Positions 49,144-58,504 of a DNA stretch of 64,000 bases are shown piece by piece. This stretch comes from Hoeflea sp. YIM 152468 (GTDB lineage: Bacteria > Pseudomonadota > Alphaproteobacteria > Rhizobiales > Rhizobiaceae), in the NCBI RefSeq assembly GCF_029210485.1, contig NZ_JARGET010000029.1:124001-188000 (forward strand), in the 5' to 3' direction. A program made the position numbers and the translations under genes. A model generated the notes under the pieces. That model saw only the letters and a list, made by a program, of their open reading frames with translations, did not search any database and was not told the origin of the DNA. The first letter of the stretch is position 1, and each line of letters starts with the position of its first letter.

Positions 49144-49233
49144 AGCTCCGCGCCGGAGCCGGTTCATCCGCAACCATCAGCCGCCGCAGCTGTCGAACGC
49201 GGCCGGCAAGCCGCCCTCGCATCCGGCCAAGGC

Positions 49234-49575
49234 TCACACCAGCCGGGCGCCGTCGGGGACTTTCTTGTCGGTGGCGGCCAGCACGATGTCGCCGTTTTCA
49301 TCGGCAAACCCCAGCGTCAGCACTTCCGACATGAAAGGGCCGATCTGGCGTGGCGGAAAATTGACCACCGCCAGAACCTGGCGGCCAACAAGCTCTTCGG
49401 GGGAATAATGCACGGTTATCTGAGCTGACGATTTCTTCTCGCCGATCCCGGGTCCGAAATCGATCCGCAGTTTGATTGCCGGCTTGCGCGCCTGCGGAAA
49501 TGGCTCGGCGGCCACGATCGTGCCGGTGCGGATGACGACCTTGTCGAAATCATCCCAGCTGATGGTCTGACTCAT
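49234..49575 (-). CDS. csaA: tRNA-binding protein CsaA
   Basis: A 113-aa OB-fold protein of the CsaA/Trbp111 family. Conserved parts: FDKVVIRTGTIVAAEPFPQA, RKPAIKLRIDFGPGIG, KKSSAQIT and the C-terminal VLAATDKKVPDGARLV. It binds tRNA and in Bacillus was linked to export of secreted proteins. The start at 49575 (MSQTISWDDF) has GAGG 6 nt upstream. It lies downstream of proC on the same strand. Confidence 0.93.
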   Translation of the reverse strand: MSQTISWDDFDKVVIRTGTIVAAEPFPQARKPAIKLRIDFGPGIGEKKSSAQITVHYSPEELVGRQVLAVVNFPPRQIGPFMSEVLTLGFADENGDIVLAATDKKVPDGARLV

Positions 49576-49612
49576 GAGCACCTCTTTCATGCTGAGTGAG
49601 GAGTGGGGCGGA

Positions 49613-50425
49613 TCAGCCGGCCAGGTCACGAGACCGCGTTGCCGCCGCCTGCAGGGCCTGGTCAAACACCGGCTGGATCCCGTCGTCGGCCATCAGCACG
49701 GCAAGCGCTGCAGCGGTTGTGCCATTGGGCGACGTCACGTTCTGCCGCAGTGTCGCAGCGCCGTCCGGCGACCGGTGCATTAGCTCACCAGCCCCCGAGA
49801 CGGTCGCGCGTGCCAGGCGCATGGCGAGGTCCGCCGGCAGGCCGCATTTGCGTCCCGCCTCAGCCATGCATTCGGCAAGATAAAACACATAGGCCGGGCC
49901 GCTGCCCGACACCGCCGTAATGGCGTCGATAAGCGCTTCGTCCTCGACCCACTCGACCGGGCCGCAGACCGACAGCAAGCGGTCGATCTCGGCCCTGGCC
50001 TCGGCAGTGACCGCCGGATTGGCCACCGCCCCGGTAATCCCCCGACCAACCATCGCCGGCGTGTTGGGGATGGTGCGCACCACGGCACCGCCAAGCCGGG
50101 CTTCGAAATAGGCTATGGTCTTGCCCGCAGCCACCGACAGGCTCACGGTCTGTGGCCCGACCAGTCCGGTCAGCCCGGGCAGGACATCATCCATGATCTG
50201 CGGCTTGACCGCCAGCATCAGAACCCCCGCCGTCATCCCGTCGGGCGCCGAGCCGACGCACTGAACTCCGGCAGACGCCAGCCGCTTGGCCATGGTTTCG
50301 GACGGCGTGGGATCAAGCACCACGATGGTGGCCGGATCCATCCCCGCATCCAGCCAGCCATTGAGCATGGCGCCGCCCATATTGCCGGCGCCAACAAGAA
50401 CCAGAGGACGGTCGATGGAAATCAT
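49613..50425 (-). CDS. proC: Pyrroline-5-carboxylate reductase ProC
   Basis: A 270-aa NAD(P)H-dependent enzyme for the final step of proline synthesis. Rossmann motif VLVGAGNMGGAMLNGW, substrate region PNTPAMVGRGITG, and the family signature SGSGPAYVFYLAECMAEAG. The start at 50425 (MISIDRPLVL) has GAGG upstream; the longer frame to 50623 is inside ybjN. The ybjN stop is 1 bp before this start region, so the two genes form an operon. Confidence 0.96.
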   Translation of the reverse strand: MISIDRPLVLVGAGNMGGAMLNGWLDAGMDPATIVVLDPTPSETMAKRLASAGVQCVGSAPDGMTAGVLMLAVKPQIMDDVLPGLTGLVGPQTVSLSVAAGKTIAYFEARLGGAVVRTIPNTPAMVGRGITGAVANPAVTAEARAEIDRLLSVCGPVEWVEDEALIDAITAVSGSGPAYVFYLAECMAEAGRKCGLPADLAMRLARATVSGAGELMHRSPDGAATLRQNVTSPNGTTAAALAVLMADDGIQPVFDQALQAAATRSRDLAG

Positions 50426-50426
50426 C

Positions 50427-50927
50427 TCATGCCTCGCCACGCGTTTCGAACATGACCGCCGTGATCGCCGATTTGGCATCCATGCCCGACCAGACGACAA
50501 ACTGGAACGCCTGGAAATAGGCCTCGCAGGAATCAAGCGCATTCGACAGGAGCACCTCGACCTGACGGTTGGTCGGTTCGGCCCCGCCGGCCAGCAGCAG
50601 CGATTGCCGGAAGATGACGACATGCTCCTGCTGCCACAGGTCGAAATGGCCCATCAGCACCTGGCCGTTGACGTGCGAGAGAAGCTTCATCACCTCGGTC
50701 ACCCGGACATCGGGAACCCGGATGTCAAAGGCACTGGCAATATGCAGGGCCTCGCAGTCCTCCATCCAGGAGAACGAGACATGATAATCGGCCCAGTGTC
50801 CCTCCACTGTCATGGCGATCTCGTGCTCGCCGGAACGCTCAAACGTCCAATCATTCGCCGCCGCCACGAATTCGATCATGTCTACGGGATTGGAATGGCG
50901 TTCGAATTCGAAATTGCTGAGATTCAT
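50427..50927 (-). CDS. YbjN-domain protein
   Basis: A 166-aa protein with the YbjN fold, related to T3SS chaperones in shape. Family marks: NPVDMIEFVAAANDWTFERS, MGHFDLWQQEHVVIFRQSL and AYFQAFQFVVWSG. Its role is unknown in alphaproteobacteria; E. coli YbjN affects motility and stress. The start at 50927 (MNLSNFEFER) has AGGGTGGGG upstream. It is co-transcribed with proC. Confidence 0.9.
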   Translation of the reverse strand: MNLSNFEFERHSNPVDMIEFVAAANDWTFERSGEHEIAMTVEGHWADYHVSFSWMEDCEALHIASAFDIRVPDVRVTEVMKLLSHVNGQVLMGHFDLWQQEHVVIFRQSLLLAGGAEPTNRQVEVLLSNALDSCEAYFQAFQFVVWSGMDAKSAITAVMFETRGEA

Positions 50928-51324
50928 GCCCCACCCTAGTTCTATGTCCTGAGCCTGCGCACCGCTCGCTGCGGCGCCGGCCAATATGCCTTTTGCTGAC
51001 GATTCGCTCGCACCCCAAGGGGGCTCGCAATTGCGACTCCCGACGGGGCATTCCGCTGCCCGTTCCGAATCATCATTTAAAATCAGTGTATAAGTGCAGA
51101 GTCCAAGCGCCAGCCCCCCGAGAGCATTTTGTCAGCTCAAGGCTGTGGACCAAGCTGCCAAACTGATTCCGCCGTGACTCATAACTGACTCACGCAAAAG
51201 GCTTTTTGCAGATCAGTGACCGGTGGATAACCTGTGCAAAAAAAGTTGGGTAGAATTCGCCACGCGACCATATTCGCTGTCCGCGCATCACCGGCGGCAT
51301 CGAACAAGTTCCTGGCCGGGCTGT
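50928..51324. other. Intergenic region upstream of ybjN-proC
   Basis: A 397-bp region with AT-rich patches. Two TGACTCA copies 11 bp apart (51175-51181, 51186-51192) lie within CGTGA(N12)TCACG. GGTGGATAA (51222-51230) is one mismatch from a DnaA box. These may be regulatory, but none is proven, and there is no sign of an origin. Confidence 0.4.
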
Positions 51325-51591
51325 TCAGGCGTCGTCCGACGGCTTTTTTTCCAACGCATCCAACCGCGCCGAAAGCGCATCATTTTCTTCCCGCGCCTTG
51401 ATCGTCATGTCGCGGACGGCTTCGAATTCCTCCCGCTTGACCAGGTCCATGGAATTGAGCAACCGTTCAAGCTGACTGCGGATGGCCGTTTCCATCTCGC
51501 GGCGGACACCCTGTGCAGCGCCTGCGGCATCGGTCATCAGCTTGGCAAGTTCATCAAGAAGTCTGTTGGGTCCGCTGTTCATGATGGTCAT
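51325..51591 (-). CDS. UbiK-type accessory factor (DUF526)
   Basis: An 88-aa protein of the BMFP/UbiK family, whose members trimerise and help ubiquinone biosynthesis under aerobic conditions. Key pattern: [50 protein letters not shown] and a C-terminal coiled coil. GGAG lies 9 nt upstream of ATG 51591. It is divergent from lgt, a common rhizobial arrangement. Confidence 0.92.
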   Translation of the reverse strand: MTIMNSGPNRLLDELAKLMTDAAGAAQGVRREMETAIRSQLERLLNSMDLVKREEFEAVRDMTIKAREENDALSARLDALEKKPSDDA

Positions 51592-51832
51592 CCCTGCTCC
51601 GGGTCTGTACCCGGCCTGTTTCCGGTTGTTTCAAGTGACGTGCGAGACGTCTGAGGTAGGCGCTCGCTCAATATGTTACAAGCTGCCGCTCGCGGCGCAA
51701 GGCTTGCGCAAAGCCCATATGCCATGTCACTGGGGCAAATCGTGCGTCCGCCGGGCGAAAAATAGCCTTGAACTGGTGATGAAAATACGGCTTTGGGGGG
51801 TTCGAAACCCCGAAAGGCAGGAAGGAAGCACC

Positions 51833-52678
51833 TTGGAACATACCGCAGCACTGCTGTCGCTCATGGCTTTTCCCGAGATTGATCCGGTGATTTTCGGCAT
51901 CGGACCGGTGCAGATCCGCTGGTATGGCCTGGCCTATGTGACGGGCATCCTTCTCGGGTGGCGCTATGCCAGACGCCTGGTCGGGACAGGTCGCCTCTGG
52001 CCGGCCGGAAACGCACGCATGACCGCGCTCGACATCGATGACTTTCTCATCTGGGCAACCATTGGCATCGTTGCCGGCGGCAGGCTTGGCTACATCCTGT
52101 TTTATGATTTCGCCGCCGTGTCGGCCAATCCGGTCCGCGCTCTGGAGATCTGGAACGGAGGCATGTCGTTCCATGGCGGATTGCTTGGCACGCTGGCGGC
52201 GATGGTGCTGTTTGCCCGCAAACGCGCCATTCCGCTGTTCAGCCTTTTCGATGTGGTCTGCGCTGTCGTCCCAGTCGGGCTGCTGTTCGGCCGGCTGGCC
52301 AATTTCATCAACTCCGAACTCTGGGGCAAATTGACGGACGTTCCCTGGGCCTTCGTGTTTCCGACCGGAGGCCCGTTCCCGCGCCATCCGACCCAGCTTT
52401 ACGAAGCAGCGCTTGAAGGCTTGCTGCTGCTGGCCATTCTCGCCTGGCTGATCTACCGCCGCCAGGCGCTGAAGCAACCGGGACTGGTTGCCGGAAGCTT
52501 TGTCACTGGCTATGCGCTGTCGCGCATCATTGTCGAGTTCTACCGGGAACCCGACGCCCATATCGGCTATCTCGCCGGCGGCTGGCTGACCATGGGCATG
52601 GTGCTGTCGCTGCCGATGCTGGCCGTTGGCCTGTGGGCAATCGCCACCGCGCCAGCCCGCGCCCGATCGTCCCGCTGA
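51833..52678 (+). CDS. lgt: Prolipoprotein diacylglyceryl transferase Lgt
   Basis: A 281-aa inner-membrane enzyme moving diacylglycerol from phosphatidylglycerol to the lipobox cysteine of prolipoproteins. Seven helices; signatures [35 protein letters not shown] and HPTQLYEA. The start is probably TTG at 51833 ([13 protein letters not shown]), with AAGGA 5 nt upstream and the expected family length; an ATG near 51780 would add about 18 residues. It opens an operon-like series lgt-midA-pgeF-M24. Confidence 0.94.
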   Translation: MEHTAALLSLMAFPEIDPVIFGIGPVQIRWYGLAYVTGILLGWRYARRLVGTGRLWPAGNARMTALDIDDFLIWATIGIVAGGRLGYILFYDFAAVSANPVRALEIWNGGMSFHGGLLGTLAAMVLFARKRAIPLFSLFDVVCAVVPVGLLFGRLANFINSELWGKLTDVPWAFVFPTGGPFPRHPTQLYEAALEGLLLLAILAWLIYRRQALKQPGLVAGSFVTGYALSRIIVEFYREPDAHIGYLAGGWLTMGMVLSLPMLAVGLWAIATAPARARSSR

Positions 52679-52701
52679 GCAAGCCCGGGAAGGCCCTTGC
52701 T

Positions 52702-53802
52702 ATGACCCCTCTTGCCCAGAAACTCGCTCACCTGATCGCGCAGTCCGGTCCACTCAGGGTATCGGACTACTTCTCGCTGTGCCTGGCAGACCCGGATCAT
52801 GGCTACTACCAGAGCCATGAGCCTTTTGGCCGTTCGGGCGATTTCGTCACAGCGCCGGAGATCTCGCAGCTGTTCGGCGAAATGATCGGCGTGTTTCTCG
52901 TCCACGCCTGGCAGGCCCATGGCGCACCCTCCAAAGTGCGGATCGTGGAAATCGGCCCCGGCCGCGGCACCTTGATGTCCGACGCCTTGCGAGTAATCGC
53001 CCGTCTGGCGCCCGAGCTTTATGCCAAGGCCACCATCCACATGGTCGAAACCAGCGAGCGGCTGCGGATTGTTCAGCAACAGACCTTGGTCAAGATCAAG
53101 CAACGCATCGCCTGGCATCAGACATTCGAGGAAACCCCGGCAGGCGTTACCCTGATGGTGGCCAACGAATTGTTCGACGCCATTCCGGTGCGGCAATTCG
53201 TCAAGACCCGGGACGGATTTCGCGAGCGCATGGTGGGACTTGATGACACCGGCGCGCTTACGTTCGGCCTTGGCCAGACCGGACTCGACCCATCACTGCT
53301 GCCCCTTGACGAAGCCCGGGTGCCTGAAGGCGAAATCTTCGAAGTCTCACCGGCGCGAACAGCGCTCATGCAGGCCGTGGCCGCCAAGCTGGTGCGCGAT
53401 GGCGGCACCGCGCTGACCATCGATTATGGCCATCTGCACAGCGGCTTTGGCGACACCTTGCAGGCTGTCTACCGGCATGAATTCGATCCGCCTCTGGCCC
53501 GCCCGGGCGAAGCCGACCTGACAAGCCATGTCGATTTCCAGGCCCTGGCCGAAGCGGCAGCCGCCGCGGGCGCTTATCTCCATCGCCCCATCAACCAGGG
53601 CGAATTCCTGCAAGGCCTGGGAATAGTCGAACGCGCCGGCGCGCTGGGATCGGGACGCGATGCCTTGACCCAGGCAACCATCCACGATGCCGTCAACCGG
53701 CTCGCCGGTGAGGGGGAAGGCCGGATGGGCGCGCTGTTCAAGGTGCTTGCAATCAGCGGCGGCCCCGCCGTCATTGCGCCCTTTGATCTCCAGCCCGAAT
53801 GA
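52702..53802 (+). CDS. SAM-dependent methyltransferase MidA/NDUFAF7 family
   Basis: A 366-aa class I SAM methyltransferase. Motifs: YFSLCLADPDHGYYQSHEPF, GRSGDFVTAPEISQLFGEM, EIGPGRGTLMSDALR and NELFDAIPVRQF. In mitochondria NDUFAF7 methylates an arginine of complex I subunit NDUFS2; bacterial members probably act on NuoD-like partners, but this is not shown. The start at 52702 (MTPLAQKLAHL) is 23 bp after the lgt stop. Confidence 0.9.
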   Translation: MTPLAQKLAHLIAQSGPLRVSDYFSLCLADPDHGYYQSHEPFGRSGDFVTAPEISQLFGEMIGVFLVHAWQAHGAPSKVRIVEIGPGRGTLMSDALRVIARLAPELYAKATIHMVETSERLRIVQQQTLVKIKQRIAWHQTFEETPAGVTLMVANELFDAIPVRQFVKTRDGFRERMVGLDDTGALTFGLGQTGLDPSLLPLDEARVPEGEIFEVSPARTALMQAVAAKLVRDGGTALTIDYGHLHSGFGDTLQAVYRHEFDPPLARPGEADLTSHVDFQALAEAAAAAGAYLHRPINQGEFLQGLGIVERAGALGSGRDALTQATIHDAVNRLAGEGEGRMGALFKVLAISGGPAVIAPFDLQPE

Positions 53803-53905
53803 ATGCAAGAATTGACAGACCGCGCCTTGGTGATCAACATCCGCCCGCAGAAAGGCAAGATTTGCGGATTCGGCGCGCCCTCGGGCCCCACGGGAGGACC
53901 AACGC

Positions 53906-54724
53906 ATGACGGTTGACCGCAGCCCACCAAGCCCGGTGCGCAGTGCATTTCTCGATCATCTGGCCACCGGCACCCGGATCTCGCACGGGTTCTTCTCCCG
54001 CACCGGAGGGGTTTCCAGGGGCCTGTACCGGGGTTTGAATGTCGGCCTCGGCTCCGCGGACGACCGCGCCGATGTGATGGAAAACCGGTCACGGGTCAGC
54101 GGCTGGTTCGATCTGAGCGTCGACCGGCTGGTCACTGTGCATCAGGTCCACTCACCGACGGTTCACATCGCCACTCTGGAGAACCGCACCGAGCGCCCCA
54201 AGGCGGACGCGCTGGTGACCAGGACACCGGGTCTGCTGCTTGGCGTGCTCACCGCCGATTGCGGGCCGGTGCTGTTTGCCGACCCGGAGGCGGGTGTTAT
54301 CGGCGCAGCCCATGCCGGGTGGCGGGGCGCATTTGACGGTGTTGTGGAAGCCACGATCGCGGCAATGCAGCGCCTCGGCGCCGATCCTGGTCGCATCGCC
54401 GCCGTGCTGGGTCCGTCGATCAGCCAGTCCCATTACGAGGTCGGGCCGGAATTCATCGACCGTTTCATTGACGCCGACCCCACAAACACCGTTTATTTCC
54501 GCGCCTCGGACAAATCCGGCCATGCCTTGTTCGATCTGCGCCAACTGACCGTCGACCGGCTGTCCCGCGCCGGAGTGAAAGCGGAAATGCTGTCCGATTG
54601 CACTTATGCCGATGAAGAAGCATGGTATTCGTACCGGCGTGCCACCCATCGCAACGAACCTGATTACGGACGACAAGTTTCCGCCATAACCATCAAGGAG
54701 GATGCCCATGGCCCTGCATTTTGA
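53906..54724 (+). CDS. pgeF: Peptidoglycan editing factor PgeF (laccase-domain)
   Basis: A 272-aa protein of the YfiH/DUF152 family, zinc-dependent amidases that remove faulty (L-Ser-containing) muropeptides and were once called multicopper polyphenol oxidases. Metal-site motifs: VHQVHSPTVH, LTADCGPVLF and AAHAGWRGAFDG. GGGAGG precedes the ATG. Its end overlaps the M24-like gene by 17 nt, so translation is coupled. Confidence 0.93.
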   Translation: MTVDRSPPSPVRSAFLDHLATGTRISHGFFSRTGGVSRGLYRGLNVGLGSADDRADVMENRSRVSGWFDLSVDRLVTVHQVHSPTVHIATLENRTERPKADALVTRTPGLLLGVLTADCGPVLFADPEAGVIGAAHAGWRGAFDGVVEATIAAMQRLGADPGRIAAVLGPSISQSHYEVGPEFIDRFIDADPTNTVYFRASDKSGHALFDLRQLTVDRLSRAGVKAEMLSDCTYADEEAWYSYRRATHRNEPDYGRQVSAITIKEDAHGPAF

Positions 54725-55862
54725 ACGCGAGGAATACGCCGCCCGTCTGGATAAAATGACCCAGAGCATGCGCGAGCAAAAGCTCGATGCCATGCTGCTC
54801 TTTGCCCAGGAAAGCATGTACTGGCTGACCGGCTACGACACGTTTGGATTCTGTTTCTTCCAGTGTCTTGTGGTCAAAGCCGATGGTTCGATGACATTGC
54901 TGACCCGCTCGGCTGATCTGCGCCAGGCCCGCCAGACCTCGATCATCGAGAACATCGTGGTCTGGACCGACCGCACCAATGCCGATCCCGCACTCGACCT
55001 GAAGAATCTTCTGGCCGATCTCGATCTGCTGGGAGAGCGGATCGGCGTGGAATACGACACCCACGGCCTGACTGGCGCCAATTGCCGCAAGCTCGACAAT
55101 CAGTTGCAGAGTTTCGCCCAAATGATTGACGCCTCCTATCTCGTCAGCCATTTGCGCCTGATCAAGAGCCCGGCCGAAATTGCCCATGTCAGGCGCGCCG
55201 CCGCTCTGGCCGACGCGGCGCTTGACGCGGCGCTGCCATTGATCAAGCCGGGCGCCGGCGAAGCCGACATCCTTGCTGCCATGCAGGGGGCGGTGTTTTC
55301 CGGCGGCGGCGACTATCCAGCCAACGAATTCATCATCGGCTCCGGCGAAGACGCGTTGCTGTGCCGCTACAAGGCCGGACGCAGGCAGCTGACCACGGAC
55401 GACCAGCTGACACTCGAATGGGCCGGCGCCTTCGCCCATTACCACGCCGCCATGATGCGCACGGTCATCATCGGCGAACCGACACCGCGCCATGTAGAGC
55501 TGTACGAAGCCTGCCGTCAGGCGATGGATGCGATCATCGCCATCTTGAAACCTGGCACGACCTTCGGCGATGTCTTCGACGCCCATGCCGAGGTGATGGA
55601 TGAGCGCGGCCTGACCCGCCACCGGCTCAATGCCTGCGGCTATTCGCTGGGCGCCCGCTTCACCCCGAGCTGGATGGAACACCAGATGTTTCATGCCGGA
55701 AATCCGCTCGAAATCGCGCCGAACATGACGCTGTTCGTGCACATGATCATCATGGACTCCGAATCCGGGTCGGCGATGACTCTGGGCCAGACCTACCTGA
55801 CCACCGAGGACGCCCCCGAATCTCTTTCGCTCAAGCCACTCGATCTGATAATCGCATCCTAG
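54708..55862 (+). CDS. M24/creatinase-like family protein
   Basis: A 384-aa pita-bread-fold protein with a creatinase-type N-domain (about 1-150) and C-domain (about 160-380). The start at 54708 (MALHFEREEY) has AAGGAGG 6 nt upstream. At the expected metal site it reads LEWAGAFAHYHAAMMRT, where aminopeptidases have metal-binding Asp residues; it thus resembles metal-free hydrolases such as creatinase and DoeA (ectoine hydrolase). It lies in the pgeF operon and overlaps it by 17 nt. The substrate is unknown. Confidence 0.85.
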   Translation: MALHFEREEYAARLDKMTQSMREQKLDAMLLFAQESMYWLTGYDTFGFCFFQCLVVKADGSMTLLTRSADLRQARQTSIIENIVVWTDRTNADPALDLKNLLADLDLLGERIGVEYDTHGLTGANCRKLDNQLQSFAQMIDASYLVSHLRLIKSPAEIAHVRRAAALADAALDAALPLIKPGAGEADILAAMQGAVFSGGGDYPANEFIIGSGEDALLCRYKAGRRQLTTDDQLTLEWAGAFAHYHAAMMRTVIIGEPTPRHVELYEACRQAMDAIIAILKPGTTFGDVFDAHAEVMDERGLTRHRLNACGYSLGARFTPSWMEHQMFHAGNPLEIAPNMTLFVHMIIMDSESGSAMTLGQTYLTTEDAPESLSLKPLDLIIAS

Positions 55863-55980
55863 CGAGGCCATTTCGTTGATTTCAGCTATCCTTTGAGCAG
55901 GTTCAAGCCTCGCAACAGGTTCAAAGATTGACAGGCCCGGCTTCAGAATTTCATAACAAGGCGGGAAACGGGCGGGAAAC

Positions 55981-56604
55981 ATGATGCCACGCATCAAGAT
56001 CATCGGAATTATCGGCGCGACGGCCTTGGGGCTTGCCGGCTGCAACAGCACCGAGCAGACCCTGCAGCCAATCCCGGGCGATGCAGCGCCATCAGCTTTG
56101 ACTTCGGATTCTCAAACGCCTGTCGGTATTGATCCGGTGCCCGGGGCTGACACGGCGCCCTTCGGGCAGCCTGCCACCGGTCAGCCTGCGGCGGGCACGG
56201 CTGCCGCGCCGGCCCAGAACAATGCCACGCTGCCCGCGGGACAGGTGCGCGGACAAATCCGCTTCATGCCGGTCATCGGAGCGCCGGTAAATGCCGTCAC
56301 ACCGCTGTCGCGGCAATTGGCGGCCGAAGCGCGCAATCGCGGCCTGTCGATCCTGAGCGCATCGGATCCGGGTGGAGATCATGTCCTCAAAGGCTATTTC
56401 TCCGCTGACAGTTTTGATGGCACGACCACGGTGTATTATGTCTGGGACATTCTCGATGCCACCGGAAACCGGCTGAACCGGATCCAGGGCCAGGAACAGT
56501 TTCCGGGCAGCAGCGGAGATCCCTGGGCTTCCGTACCGGCAGAGGTGATGGAACGCATCGCAGCCCGTTCGCTTGCCGATTATGCCGCCTGGCGGGGTCT
56601 GTGA
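55981..56604 (+). CDS. Lipoprotein, hypothetical
   Basis: A 207-aa lipoprotein with a lipobox LGLAGC (Cys at about 21) after MMPRIKIIGIIGAT. A Pro/Ala/Gly-rich linker (about 40-88) precedes a compact domain (about 90-205) with SADSFDGTTTVYYVWDILDA. Start at ATG 55981 or 55984; GGGAAAC is upstream. It is conserved in position before prs in rhizobia but its role is unknown. Confidence 0.8.
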   Translation: MMPRIKIIGIIGATALGLAGCNSTEQTLQPIPGDAAPSALTSDSQTPVGIDPVPGADTAPFGQPATGQPAAGTAAAPAQNNATLPAGQVRGQIRFMPVIGAPVNAVTPLSRQLAAEARNRGLSILSASDPGGDHVLKGYFSADSFDGTTTVYYVWDILDATGNRLNRIQGQEQFPGSSGDPWASVPAEVMERIAARSLADYAAWRGL

Positions 56605-56691
56605 CCGGCCGCCGGCCTGTGTTCAGTGTCTAACCGGGGTCATTTTATTGAGACGTTCAACAGAAAAAAGCGCATTCCTGGCGGATGCGTG

Positions 56692-56719
56692 CTTGCATTC
56701 ATCAAATCCGCCGCTAAAA
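56692..56719 (+). promoter_or_regulatory. Possible promoter of prs
   Basis: CTTGCA, 16-bp spacer, CTAAAA, about 85 bp upstream of prs. Moderate fit only. Confidence 0.35.
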
Positions 56720-56802
56720 CGCGAGCCAACGGGTTGGCGCCCCGTCCCCATGCGTGATCCTGCGCATGGCGCGACGCGGCCGAAAAAAACAGGCGGTCCC
56801 AA

Positions 56803-57735
56803 ATGAAGGTTTTCGCGGGAAACTCGAACCGGCGTTTGGCGGAGTCCATTTGCAATTATCTCAATGTGCCTTTGGGCAAGGCCACTGTCCGGCGTTTCGC
56901 CGACCAGGAGATATTTGTCGAAATCCAGGAAAATGTACGGGGTGAGGACGTTTTCGTTGTCCAGTCAACCTCCTACCCGGCCAATGACCATCTGATGGAA
57001 CTGTTGATCATGATCGACGCCTTCCGTCGTGCATCGGCGCGGCGGATCACCGCCGTGATCCCCTATTTCGGCTATGCCCGTCAGGACCGCAAACCGGGCC
57101 CCCGCGCCCCGATTTCGGCCAAACTGGTCGCCAACATGATCACCGAGGCCGGCGCCGACCGGGTGCTGACGCTGGATCTGCATGCAGGTCAGATCCAGGG
57201 CTTCTTCGACATTCCCACCGACAATCTGTTCGCGATCCCGCTGCTGTCGCGCGATATCAAGGAACACTACCCGGCATCCAGCCTGATGGTCGTGTCTCCT
57301 GACGTCGGCGGCGTGGTGCGGGCCCGCGCGCTGGCCAAACGGCTTGATGCGCTGCTTGCCATTGTCGACAAGCGCCGCGATCGTCCCGGCGAATCCGAAG
57401 TCATGAACATCATCGGCGACGTGGCCGGCAAGGACTGTCTGCTGATCGACGACATCGTCGATTCGGGCGGCACATTGTGCAACGCGGCCGAAGCGCTTCT
57501 GGGCAATGGCGCGACATCGGTAACCGCCTACATCACCCATGGCGTGTTGTCCGGCGGTGCGGTTGCGCGTGTCGCATCCTCCAAGCTCAAGGAGCTGGTG
57601 ATCACCGACTCGATCCAGCCGACACAGGCGATCCAGTCGGCGTCCAACATCCGGGTGATTTCGACCGCATCCCTGATCGGCGAAGCCATCAACCGCACCG
57701 CCGCAGAGCAATCGGTCTCCAGCCTGTTCGACTGA
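56803..57735 (+). CDS. prs: Ribose-phosphate pyrophosphokinase Prs
   Basis: A 310-aa enzyme making PRPP from ribose 5-phosphate and ATP, feeding purine, pyrimidine, histidine and tryptophan synthesis. Motifs: the start [36 protein letters not shown], the signature [18 protein letters not shown] and the PRPP loop [16 protein letters not shown]. Length fits class I. A bidirectional terminator follows. Confidence 0.97.
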   Translation: MKVFAGNSNRRLAESICNYLNVPLGKATVRRFADQEIFVEIQENVRGEDVFVVQSTSYPANDHLMELLIMIDAFRRASARRITAVIPYFGYARQDRKPGPRAPISAKLVANMITEAGADRVLTLDLHAGQIQGFFDIPTDNLFAIPLLSRDIKEHYPASSLMVVSPDVGGVVRARALAKRLDALLAIVDKRRDRPGESEVMNIIGDVAGKDCLLIDDIVDSGGTLCNAAEALLGNGATSVTAYITHGVLSGGAVARVASSKLKELVITDSIQPTQAIQSASNIRVISTASLIGEAINRTAAEQSVSSLFD

Positions 57736-57758
57736 GTGTGCCGATATCTGTGAGTTGA

Positions 57759-57795
57759 CAAAAGCCGGAGCATGACGCGCACGCCCCGGCTTTTG
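57759..57795. terminator. Bidirectional terminator prs / FMN reductase
   Basis: CAAAAGCCGG pairs with CCGGCTTTTG (57786-57795), giving U-rich ends on both strands between convergent genes. Confidence 0.85.
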
Positions 57796-57797
57796 CA

Positions 57798-58343
57798 TCA
57801 GCCAACCCGGTCGATGAACGCGGCAAACCTGTCGACCCAGCCATTGAGGAAGGTCCGGCTGTCCTCATTGACGATGCTGTTGTCCTGATCGAAAAGCTCC
57901 GGCTTGTACTGGAAATACACCTCCGGCTGGCCCATCAGGGTCATGCCGACGACGCTGACCACGCTCTTGAGCGCATCTTGCGCAACAGCGGTGCCGATCG
58001 CACCCGGCGAAGTCCCGGTGATCGCCGCAGGTTTTCCGGCCCAGGAATTCTCGCCCCAGGGGCGCGAACCCCAGTCGACGGCATTCTTGATCGCCGGCGT
58101 GAAACTGCGGTTGTACTCCGGGGTGACGAACAGAACCGCATCGGCGGCTTCCACCTCCCGCTTCATCCGCAACACCGGTTCCGGCGGATTTTCCCACAGG
58201 TCGTTGTTGTAGAGCGGCAGATCGCCGATTTCGACAAATTTGAATGTGAGCCGGTCGGCGGCAAGCCTGCCCAGGCTTTGCGCAAATTTGCGATTGAGCG
58301 ATCCCCGGCTCAGCGAGCCGACCAGAACTGCGACAGTTTTCAT
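57798..58343 (-). CDS. NADPH-dependent FMN reductase (ChrR/YieF-like)
   Basis: A 181-aa flavodoxin-fold reductase. FMN-phosphate loop VGSLSRGSLNRKFA, then FVTPEYNRSFTPAIKNAVDW, characteristic of ChrR/ArsH-type quinone and chromate reductases. Such proteins transfer two electrons from NAD(P)H to quinones, and some reduce Cr(VI). A chrA-type gene lies 161 bp upstream on the same strand, which makes a chromate or redox-stress role attractive but unproven. GAGAG precedes the start. Confidence 0.9.
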   Translation of the reverse strand: MKTVAVLVGSLSRGSLNRKFAQSLGRLAADRLTFKFVEIGDLPLYNNDLWENPPEPVLRMKREVEAADAVLFVTPEYNRSFTPAIKNAVDWGSRPWGENSWAGKPAAITGTSPGAIGTAVAQDALKSVVSVVGMTLMGQPEVYFQYKPELFDQDNSIVNEDSRTFLNGWVDRFAAFIDRVG

Positions 58344-58504
58344 CTTGATTCTCTCTTTTCAATAGCATCTGCGGGCGGTCGCTTGGGAGGCGGCCCTACC
58401 TGCTGCAGATAACCATTGATACCGCCAAGTCCAGCACCCGCTCCGGGCGCATTGGTTGACACACCGTCACGGCCAAATCGGGAACGGAGCAGCCGGTCTG
58501 CAGT

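Noticed and set aside
51222-51230. DnaA-like box as evidence for a replication origin
   Set aside because: Single imperfect box, no cluster, and no dnaA/hemE or repABC context.
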